From Verrucomicrobiota bacterium (GTDB lineage: Bacteria > Verrucomicrobiota > Kiritimatiellia > Kiritimatiellales > Pontiellaceae): a stretch of DNA of 6,181 nucleotides. The notes beneath the pieces are model-generated. The model ran no database searches, was not told the origin of the DNA, and saw only the letters and a list, made by a program, of their open reading frames with translations. Location: contig DOEU01000053.1 in assembly GCA_003532555.1 (NCBI GenBank), forward strand, positions 779-6,959, read 5' to 3'. The position numbers and the translations under genes were made by a program. Positions 1-6,181 of this stretch are shown here, one piece after another (the stretch's first letter is position 1; every line of letters starts with the position of its first letter).

Positions 1-383
1 GGGCCGATGCCGATGTAGTCGGCACCTGCGGCTTGGGCGGCTTGGGCTTGCTCGAGGTTATGGGTGCTGAGACCTATCCATTTATGAGGTGCATTCCAGC
101 GCTGGCGGGCTTCTTCGATGGTGCTATCTTGTTGCCCTAAGTGTACTCCATCGGCATCTGCTTCTATGGCGGTTTCAAGGTGGTCGTTGATGATTAAGGT
201 GGTTTGAGATCCACGGGTTATATTGCGAAGACTCAGGGCTTGTTTTAGATAGATTTTGGGCGGCGTGTTTTTCATGCGTAATTGAAGAAAAGGCACATGC
301 GCATTTACCGCGGCTTCTGCTGCTTGTTCATATCCAACAAGCGGGTCGGTTAAAATTAAATACAGTCCTTTGAGGGATTTCAT
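1..383 (-). CDS. thiE: Thiamin-phosphate synthase ThiE, 3' end cut off by window edge
   Basis: This is the N-terminal 127 codons of a gene running off the left edge. ThiE is a cytoplasmic TIM-barrel enzyme that couples HMP-pyrophosphate to thiazole phosphate, giving thiamin phosphate and pyrophosphate. I translated this stretch myself. Visible family hallmarks are GLYLILTDP at residues 6-14, LQLRMKN at 33-39 (phosphate and pyrimidine pocket), INDH at 65-68, the ADGVHLGQQD block at 77-86 (metal and pyrophosphate site), IGLSTH at 103-108 and ADYIGIG at 121-127 as the window ends. Family members are usually about 200-220 residues, so some 40% is missing. The chosen ATG at 383 lies six residues before the first conserved strand. 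An in-frame ATG at 422 would add 13 residues (MIYRFPKASYIAS). Neither start has a good Shine-Dalgarno sequence. The gene is divergent from the secreted-protein gene, and no riboswitch precedes it. The family call is very secure; the exact start is not. Confidence 0.95.
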   Translation of the reverse strand, partial: MKSLKGLYLILTDPLVGYEQAAEAAVNAHVPFLQLRMKNTPPKIYLKQALSLRNITRGSQTTLIINDHLETAIEADADGVHLGQQDSTIEEARQRWNAPHKWIGLSTHNLEQAQAAQAAGADYIGIG

Positions 384-483
384 GGACGCAATGTAGCTTG
401 CCTTGGGGAATCTGTAAATCATTCCAAAATTAATTGTGCTAAATTTTTTTTTTATTGATGTAAACATGATAATCTCAATCACT
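384..483. other. Divergent spacer between thiE and the secreted-protein gene
   Basis: This is the only non-coding stretch in the left part of the window, about 60-100 bp depending on start choices. It is AT-rich and includes a run of ten T at 444-453. For thiE on the minus strand, the best promoter-like pair I see is TTGAGA (478-473), a 16-bp gap, then AATAAA (456-451). The -35 matches the sigma-70 consensus at five of six positions and the -10 at four. For the plus-strand gene, GATAAT at 468-473 resembles a -10 box but has no matching -35 and would start transcription almost at the start codon. No hairpin, riboswitch or convincing operator is visible. The promoter assignments are weak. Confidence 0.3.
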
Positions 484-1236
484 ATGGAAAAGTTACTATT
501 TACATTATTCATTTTATTACTTGTTGTTAATTCGGTGTCAGGTCATTTATTCAGTTTACCGGATGGGCGTACTATCGAGGCAACGATTCGATCGTTCAAT
601 GATCATTCTGGTTTAGTTGAATTGGAACGGTTGGATGAGAAAATTGTTAAGATTAAACCTACTGTTTTTATTGAGAAGGATCAGCGTTACATTCAGATGT
701 GGTCAGTAGATCGGTTATTTCTTTCTTCCCTAAATCTGCAGATCGAGGTGGATGATGTGGTCTTGGATCAGTGGAAAGAGGAGGAGTATGCAGACCTTAC
801 TGATACCGCGGGAAATACAGAGCGTGAGTTAATGAAAGATACACATTATGAAAAGATAGCTTTTGAAGTGACTTTGAAGAATCGAAGTGCCGAGCCTTTT
901 GAGGACTTATACGTTGAATATGTTATTTTCTATGAGCAGTCGCAGGAGTCATATGAGAAGCCGAAATTACAGCAACTGACGAAGCGTGATAAGGTGGAGA
1001 TTCAGCGGGTTGATGGAAAATCAACATGGGTAAAGAAGACGGATAATGTGACGGTTCATAAAGATAATATCATGAGTAAGAACTGGTCATCGGGTCAGTC
1101 AAGAACCGGCGGTAAAGGTGAGGTGCATGGGTTGCGCGCAAGATTGTGTAAGAAGATGTTGGATGGGTCGGTAAGTTATCGTGAATTCACGAGTCCTACG
1201 TCCTTTTCTGAAACTAGATATCCATGGCCGGATTGA
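484..1236 (+). CDS. Predicted secreted protein of unknown function, with N-terminal beta-rich DGR/W module
   Basis: I do not recognise a named family. With the ATG at 484 the product is 250 residues. It opens with a typical signal peptide: short basic n-region MEK, hydrophobic core at 4-18, and likely cleavage near VSG-H at 20/21. Export is therefore expected. Residues 22-74 form a compact beta-rich module (PDGRTIEA, then GLVELERLD, then VKIKP, then DQRYIQMW). It resembles short modules I associate with Planctomycetes-Verrucomicrobia exported proteins, sometimes called SHD1-like. Residues 85-160 alternate hydrophobic and polar residues like a beta-sandwich (YEKIAFEVTLKNRS, then DLYVEYVIFYEQ). 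The C-terminal part is charged and ends PWPD. A single Cys (222) makes disulfides unlikely. In-frame starts at GTG 436 and ATG 466 would only lengthen the n-region, and none has a Shine-Dalgarno sequence. The gene lies between thiE (divergent) and dus (convergent, 23-bp overlap), so context gives no function. Confidence 0.8.
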   Translation: MEKLLFTLFILLLVVNSVSGHLFSLPDGRTIEATIRSFNDHSGLVELERLDEKIVKIKPTVFIEKDQRYIQMWSVDRLFLSSLNLQIEVDDVVLDQWKEEEYADLTDTAGNTERELMKDTHYEKIAFEVTLKNRSAEPFEDLYVEYVIFYEQSQESYEKPKLQQLTKRDKVEIQRVDGKSTWVKKTDNVTVHKDNIMSKNWSSGQSRTGGKGEVHGLRARLCKKMLDGSVSYREFTSPTSFSETRYPWPD

Positions 1237-2212
1237 TTTTTTTTATAATTTGAGCGACGTGGGAAATGGATTCGGTTTGGACGAGTTTTGCACGGAGTTC
1301 GGCGCAACCGGGGAATCCTTTGCAGTAGATAGAGTAGTAGCGGCGAAGGATATGAAAATTTTTGCTGCCTTGCCAGACGCGGTCAAAGAGTTGGGTGTGA
1401 GTCCAGAGCATTTCTAGTTTTTCTGCTTGGGTTCGTTCGCGTTGCTCTTCCATGAATAGCCAAGGGTTATCAAAAATACCGCGACCGATCATAGCTCCGT
1501 CGAGTTGATGTTGGCTGCATTTTTCGCGGGCTTCGCGAATAGATTTAACGTCGCCGTTGCCGATAACGGGGATGTTGGGTGCGATTTGATCTCGAAGGCG
1601 AGCGGCTTTGGCAATTTCATTCCAGTTGGCGGGACCAACCGACATTTGTTTTTGTGTGCGTCCGTGAAAGGTGAGGGCGGCGGGTCGAGTTTCTAAAAGA
1701 TGGGCTGTCCATTCTTCGGTGGCGATGGATTTGAGGCCGATTCGGGTTTTAACGGAGACGGGTAAGTGACTGGCTTGCTGGGCAGCTTGTATAATCTCTT
1801 TGGCGAGCGTGGGGTTGCCAATGAGCCCGGAACAGCAGCCGCGTCGGACGACTTTGGGTACGGGGCAGCCCATGTTGATATCGATCCCATCGAACTCCAT
1901 TTCATTGGCGATTTCACGGATGACTTGAGTGTAATTTTCAGGAGTATTACCCCAGATTTGGGCGACGATTTTGACGTTCTTCTCTTTAAGAAGTTGGCGT
2001 TCTTCGTCGGTTACGCGAAGCCGATGAACAATGCGCTTGCGGGCTTTTTGATGCACGAGCCCGTCGGTAGATACAAATTCGGTCATAACGACATGCAGGG
2101 CGGTTGGATCGGCAATATTTAGAAGAAGTTCGCGCAATGCCGTGTCGGTTACGTCTTCCATCGGAGCTAGCGCAATAATGGGTCGATCGATCATATTCCA
2201 AAAAGAACTCAT
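1214..2212 (-). CDS. dus: tRNA-dihydrouridine synthase (Dus family, FMN-dependent)
   Basis: Dus enzymes reduce uridine to dihydrouridine in tRNA using FMN and NAD(P)H. The 332-residue product is normal for the family. With ATG 2212 as residue 1, visible motifs are LAPMEDVTD at 15-23 (FMN binding at the barrel start), DINMGCP at 111-117 with Cys116 as the expected catalytic acid, VSVKTRIG at 152-159 with Lys155, FHGRTQ at 182-187 with His183, GNGDV at 218-222 and DGAMIGRG at 238-245 (phosphate grip). A C-terminal helical domain for tRNA binding follows. I cannot place it firmly in DusA, DusB or DusC. Where many homologues have a Gly/Ala-rich turn after the catalytic strand, this one reads RRGCCSGLI with two adjacent Cys (126-127). 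A TTG at 2218 abuts the bioB stop and would add two residues. I prefer the ATG, six bases past the stop with little ribosome-binding signal, which suggests translational coupling. The 3' end overlaps the secreted-protein gene. Confidence 0.95.
   Translation of the reverse strand: MSSFWNMIDRPIIALAPMEDVTDTALRELLLNIADPTALHVVMTEFVSTDGLVHQKARKRIVHRLRVTDEERQLLKEKNVKIVAQIWGNTPENYTQVIREIANEMEFDGIDINMGCPVPKVVRRGCCSGLIGNPTLAKEIIQAAQQASHLPVSVKTRIGLKSIATEEWTAHLLETRPAALTFHGRTQKQMSVGPANWNEIAKAARLRDQIAPNIPVIGNGDVKSIREAREKCSQHQLDGAMIGRGIFDNPWLFMEEQRERTQAEKLEMLWTHTQLFDRVWQGSKNFHILRRYYSIYCKGFPGCAELRAKLVQTESISHVAQIIKKINPAMDI
1220..1244 (+). terminator. Possible weak intrinsic terminator of the secreted-protein gene
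   Basis: A short hairpin, ATCC (1220-1223), six-base loop, GGAT (1230-1233), is followed after TGA by eight T (1237-1244). It spans the last codons and stop of the plus-strand gene and lies inside the 3' end of dus. The T-run is good, but a four-pair stem is weak, so termination here is uncertain. It would act only on plus-strand transcripts. Confidence 0.25.
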
Positions 2213-2218
2213 CTGCAA

Positions 2219-3259
2219 TTAGGCGTGATTGGGATGAAGTGCAGGCATGATTTTTTCGTCTAATTTTGGTTCAGGCTCTGTTCCGTTCATCTCAACTTCG
2301 AATCCGGCATCTTCAATCATTTTCTTGTCTGTTTCATAATCTTGTCCGCCAGTGGTAAGATATCCGGCCGTAAACATGGAGTTAGCAGGATAAAGGGCGA
2401 GTGCTTGAAGATTGAATAGGGTGGTTTCTCGTCCACCGGCAATTCGAATTTCAACGGAGGGCATCACGAAGCGCATCATGGCAAGAGCTCGTAAGCAGTC
2501 GTTGGGTGTAAGTGGGTTTGGTTTTCCGTGAAATGCGGTGCCTGGTCTTGGATCTAGAAAGTTGACGGGAACTGAATCGACTTGAAGGTCGGAGAGTGCA
2601 AATGCTAGGTCGACTCTGTCTTGCATGGATTCGCCCATACCAAAAAGCCCGCCACAACAGAGGTCTAGACCTACTTTTTTAACCAGTTTGGCTGTATTGA
2701 CTCGATCGTCGAAATCATGTGTAGAAACCACTTCAGGGAAGAATTTTTCGGAGGTTTCTAGATTATGGTTGAAGCGGTTTACGCCAGCTTCTTTCAAGCG
2801 GATTGCCTTTTCTTCAGTGAGCATACCGAGAGATGAGCAGATTTCGAGCTGGGGATGTTTTTGTTTTATTTGGATAACGGCTTCACAGATGGTATCGACT
2901 TCTTTTGGAGAAGGGGAGCGTGTACTGGACACGAGGCAATAACGTTTGGCTTGGCGATCAACAGCGGCTTGAGCGCCATCCAGAATAGTGTCAACAGTTT
3001 GCATATCGTAGCGTTCAACGTCGTTGATCGCCTTGGTTGATTGAGAGCAAAATGAACAGTCCTCGGGGCAAACTCCACTCTTTACATTGCGAAGAAGATG
3101 GAGAGAAACGGTGTTCCCAAAATAGTTATGGCGCAAGTGGTAGGCCGCTTGCAGAATATCAAGTAGTTCGCTGTTGGGTGCTTCTAAAAGGGCGAGAGCT
3201 TCTTCGGGGTTGGTAGTCCCGCCGTCGAGAATGCGTGAGCTAATTGATTTCCAGTTCAT
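2219..3259 (-). CDS. bioB: Biotin synthase BioB (radical SAM)
   Basis: BioB inserts sulfur into dethiobiotin to give biotin, the last step of the pathway, using two radical-SAM reactions and a sacrificial [2Fe-2S] cluster. The 346-residue length is typical. The radical-SAM motif CPEDCSFC gives Cys64, Cys68 and Cys71 as [4Fe-4S] ligands. By alignment with E. coli BioB from memory, the [2Fe-2S] ligands are Cys108 (RYCLVSST), Cys141 (EICSSLG), Cys201 (DLCCGGLFGMGE) and Arg272 (IRIAGGRE). Other hallmarks are FNHNLETS at 163-170, VPVNFLDPRPGT at 230-241 and TAGYLTTGG at 297-305. All key residues are present, so the enzyme should be active. The Cys-Cys at 201-202 is a small variation, as homologues often have Cys-Ser. 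The start is backed by GGAG at 3273-3270, ten bases before the ATG, and by a good promoter upstream. The gene is the first of a two-gene unit with dus and is divergent from thiC. No other biotin genes are in the window. Confidence 0.98.
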   Translation of the reverse strand: MNWKSISSRILDGGTTNPEEALALLEAPNSELLDILQAAYHLRHNYFGNTVSLHLLRNVKSGVCPEDCSFCSQSTKAINDVERYDMQTVDTILDGAQAAVDRQAKRYCLVSSTRSPSPKEVDTICEAVIQIKQKHPQLEICSSLGMLTEEKAIRLKEAGVNRFNHNLETSEKFFPEVVSTHDFDDRVNTAKLVKKVGLDLCCGGLFGMGESMQDRVDLAFALSDLQVDSVPVNFLDPRPGTAFHGKPNPLTPNDCLRALAMMRFVMPSVEIRIAGGRETTLFNLQALALYPANSMFTAGYLTTGGQDYETDKKMIEDAGFEVEMNGTEPEPKLDEKIMPALHPNHA

Positions 3260-3291
3260 GTTATGTGTTCTCCGTCTTTATATCCGCCTTT

Positions 3292-3320
3292 AATGTAGGG
3301 ATGTAAAAGGATGTTGTAAA
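3292..3320 (-). promoter_or_regulatory. Predicted sigma-70 promoter for bioB-dus
   Basis: Reading the minus strand, TTTACA (3320-3315) matches the -35 consensus at five of six positions. After a 17-bp spacer comes TACATT (3297-3292), matching the -10 at four of six. Transcription would start near 3285, leaving a leader of about 26 bases that contains the GGAG ribosome site of bioB. Ideal spacing and position make this the best promoter candidate in the window. No BirA-type operator overlaps it. Confidence 0.55.
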
Positions 3321-3381
3321 TAATCGTGATCAAAAATCGAGATGAAAAGATGAAATCATTTGACTCATGACACGATTGTTT
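3318..3381. repeat. 11-bp inverted repeat bracketing the bioB/thiC divergent promoters
   Basis: AAATAATCGTG at 3318-3328 and CACGATTGTTT at 3371-3381 are reverse complements at 10 of 11 positions, with an uninterrupted 7-bp core (AATCGTG/CACGATT). The left arm touches the bioB -35 box. The right arm sits in the spacer of the proposed thiC promoter. Read in the direction of each gene, both promoters carry CACGATTnTTT. This could be a pair of binding sites for one regulator, or chance in an AT-rich stretch. I know of no regulator with this motif. Confidence 0.4.
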
Positions 3382-3388
3382 TAGTGTT
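3360..3388 (+). promoter_or_regulatory. Predicted promoter for the TPP riboswitch and thiC
   Basis: TTGACT at 3360-3365 matches the -35 consensus at five of six positions. A -10-like sequence follows at about 3382-3388 (TAGTGT with a 16-bp spacer, AGTGTT with 17), which is poor. A start near 3394 would place the transcript's 5' end just before the P1 stem of the riboswitch, and this positional fit is the main support. Confidence 0.4.
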
Positions 3389-3393
3389 TACCA

Positions 3394-3474
3394 ATCGCTA
3401 GGGGTGCTTTGTGAATCATTGCTGAGAAAAACCCTTGGAACCTGATGCGGATCATGCCGATGAAGGGAAGCGTG
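3394..3474 (+). promoter_or_regulatory. TPP riboswitch aptamer (THI element) upstream of thiC
   Basis: The conserved THI-box sequences appear in order: AGGGGTGC (3400-3407), GCTGAGA (3421-3427), ACCCTTGGAACCTGAT (3431-3446) and ATGCCGATGAAGGGAAG (3454-3470). Pairings I can trace are P1, CGCT (3396-3399) with AGCG (3469-3472); P2, AGGGGT (3400-3405) with ACCCTT (3431-3436), one G-U; and the thiamin pyrophosphate-sensing arm with CGG (3448-3450) against CCG (3457-3459). P3 is short. The RNA binds thiamin pyrophosphate and represses the downstream gene, here thiC, the classic target. The aptamer ends about 46 bases before the thiC ATG. Confidence 0.97.
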
Positions 3475-5434
<1,960 letters not shown>

Positions 5435-5459
5435 AGAGTTATCCCATGTAGCTTTCTCA

Positions 5460-5487
5460 TTGTTTCCGGCTTGAGGTCGGGTATGAT
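5460..5487 (+). promoter_or_regulatory. Possible promoter for the enoyl reductase gene in the thiC-fabI spacer
   Basis: In the 85-bp spacer, TATGAT (5482-5487) matches the -10 consensus at five of six positions. TTGTTT (5460-5465) is a weak -35, 16 bp upstream. A start near 5494 would give a short leader that includes the ribosome site. No convincing terminator follows thiC, so read-through from thiC is equally possible; in that case fabI would be partly linked to the riboswitch-controlled transcript. Confidence 0.3.
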
Positions 5488-5519
5488 TTTACTTTTTATG
5501 AGGAAAGGTGAGTGAGCGT

Positions 5520-6181
5520 ATGATTGCAAAAGATAGTACCTATGTAGTGATGGGCATTTTGAATACCGATTCGATTGCGTATTCAACAGGGCGATTAATT
5601 GAGGCGCTAGGTGGAAAGGTTATTTGGACTGCGCAGAATGAGCGCATGAAGAAGATCTTCTTTGATCGTGGTTGCAAAGACTTGAGCGATGAGGTGAAAG
5701 CGTCGATGGATTTTCGGTATTGCGATGTAACAGAGAAAGAGGAGGTCGAAGCTCTTTTCGCTGCTACGGGGGCGATTGATGGAGTTTTGCATTCGATTGC
5801 ATATGCCAACCCAAAGACGTGTTTGGGTGGAGAGGCGCTTTATACGGATGCAACTGAAGATGTGTTGCAGGGATTTCATATTAGTGCGGCTTCGTTGGCA
5901 ACAGTTGCAAACTTCGCAGTTCCTCAGATGAAGAAGGGGGGATCGATTGTTACGCTCTCTTTTGAAGGGCAGCGTCCTTTCCCCTATTATAATTGGATGG
6001 GGGTCAATAAGGCGGCCCTTGAAGCGGTTGTTAGGGCTTTAGCTCGTAACTATGGAAAAGACCGGGTGCGAGTGAATGCTGTCTCGGCAGGTCCATTAAC
6101 GACGAAGGCGGCATCTTCGATTCCTTATTTTGAACATTTATCAAAAACCTGGGATCAGATTAGTCCGTTGCCGTGGGATAC
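5520..6181 (+). CDS. fabI: Enoyl-[acyl-carrier-protein] reductase, FabI/InhA type, 3' end cut off by window edge
   Basis: I translated this partial gene: 220 complete codons, open to the window end. FabI-type enzymes, short-chain dehydrogenase fold, reduce enoyl-ACP with NAD(P)H in the last step of each fatty acid elongation cycle. The N-terminal nucleotide-binding region has the divergent FabI form GILNTDSIAYSTGR (12-25) rather than the GxxxGxG of ordinary short-chain dehydrogenases. HSIAYA follows at 91-96. The catalytic segment YNWMGVNK gives Tyr157 and Lys164, and RVNAVSAGPLTTKAAS at 184-199 is strongly diagnostic. Where E. coli FabI has a second Tyr ten residues before the catalytic one, this protein has Phe148 nine residues before it, the arrangement I recall from mycobacterial InhA. 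Family members are about 255-270 residues, so roughly 40-50 are missing. The start follows an AGGTGAG ribosome site (5506-5512), seven bases before the ATG. It lies 85 bp after thiC on the same strand. Confidence 0.93.
   Translation, partial: MIAKDSTYVVMGILNTDSIAYSTGRLIEALGGKVIWTAQNERMKKIFFDRGCKDLSDEVKASMDFRYCDVTEKEEVEALFAATGAIDGVLHSIAYANPKTCLGGEALYTDATEDVLQGFHISAASLATVANFAVPQMKKGGSIVTLSFEGQRPFPYYNWMGVNKAALEAVVRALARNYGKDRVRVNAVSAGPLTTKAASSIPYFEHLSKTWDQISPLPWD

Noticed and set aside
436..483. Extended N-terminus of the secreted-protein gene from GTG 436 or ATG 466
   Set aside because: The extra residues come from the T10 spacer and make an awkward, long n-region before the signal peptide. ATG 484 gives a canonical signal sequence, though no start has a ribosome site and ATG 466 stays possible.
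1179..1192. Perfect 14-bp palindrome TCGTGAATTCACGA just past the dus stop, a candidate dus terminator
   Set aside because: No T-run follows on the minus strand, the stem is only five pairs with a four-base loop, and it lies in the coding sequence of the opposite gene. Probably chance.
1505..2122. Plus-strand frames opposite dus (1505-1696, 1766-2122) and a plus-strand frame at 1181-1417
   Set aside because: They are antisense to a clear Dus coding region, have compositions typical of reversed coding sequence, and lack ribosome sites.
3341..3356. Tandem 8-bp repeat GATGAAAA/GATGAAAT between the divergent promoters
   Set aside because: Only two imperfect, short copies in an AT-rich region; not distinguishable from chance.
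3314..3393. Possible BirA (biotin repressor) operator near the bioB promoter, from the half-site-like TTGTAAAT
   Set aside because: No properly spaced inverted second half-site is present; TTTACCAA at 3387-3394 has the wrong sequence and spacing for a BirA box.
5466..5480. Hairpin CCGGC-TTGAG-GTCGG after thiC, as an intrinsic terminator
   Set aside because: It has five pairs with one G-U and no adjacent T-run; the nearby T-rich stretch is interrupted and starts six bases later. Too weak to call.

Overview
This window looks like ordinary bacterial chromosome carrying cofactor and lipid biosynthesis genes. It has moderate GC content by eye, closely packed genes and ATG starts, some with clear Shine-Dalgarno sequences. 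Every recognisable gene is housekeeping: thiamin (thiE, thiC), biotin (bioB), tRNA modification (dus) and fatty acid synthesis (a fabI-type enoyl reductase). The one unrecognised gene encodes a small exported protein with an N-terminal module of the 'DGR-x-IEA ... VEL-x-R-x-D ... DQ-x-YI-x-x-W' kind. From memory, that style of protein is common in the Planctomycetes-Verrucomicrobia group, including Kiritimatiellota and Lentisphaerae, so such a host is my best guess. This is inference, not proof.

Layout from left to right. Bases 1-383 hold the N-terminal part of thiE on the minus strand, cut by the window edge. A divergent spacer of about 100 bp separates it from a plus-strand gene (about 484-1236) for a predicted secreted protein of unknown function. 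That gene runs tail to tail into a minus-strand pair, bioB then dus, and the 3' ends of the secreted-protein gene and dus overlap by 23 bp. Upstream of bioB is a 261-bp divergent control region. It holds a good bioB promoter on the minus strand, and a thiC promoter, TPP riboswitch and Shine-Dalgarno-sequestering expression platform on the plus strand. thiC (3521-5434) follows, then after an 85-bp spacer a fabI-type enoyl-ACP reductase gene that runs off the right edge.

How the genes fit together. ThiC makes the pyrimidine half of thiamin (HMP-P), and ThiE joins the pyrimidine and thiazole halves into thiamin phosphate. The riboswitch in front of thiC should shut off its translation when thiamin pyrophosphate is plentiful. 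BioB performs the last step of biotin synthesis. Biotin (through acetyl-CoA carboxylase) and the enoyl reductase both serve fatty acid synthesis, a loose functional link. Nothing points to phage, plasmid, insertion sequence or CRISPR content. I found no undescribed multi-gene system. The most informative items are the base-by-base switch that can be traced for the thiC riboswitch, an 11-bp inverted repeat shared by the two divergent promoters, the orphan secreted protein, and an InhA-like active-site layout in the enoyl reductase.
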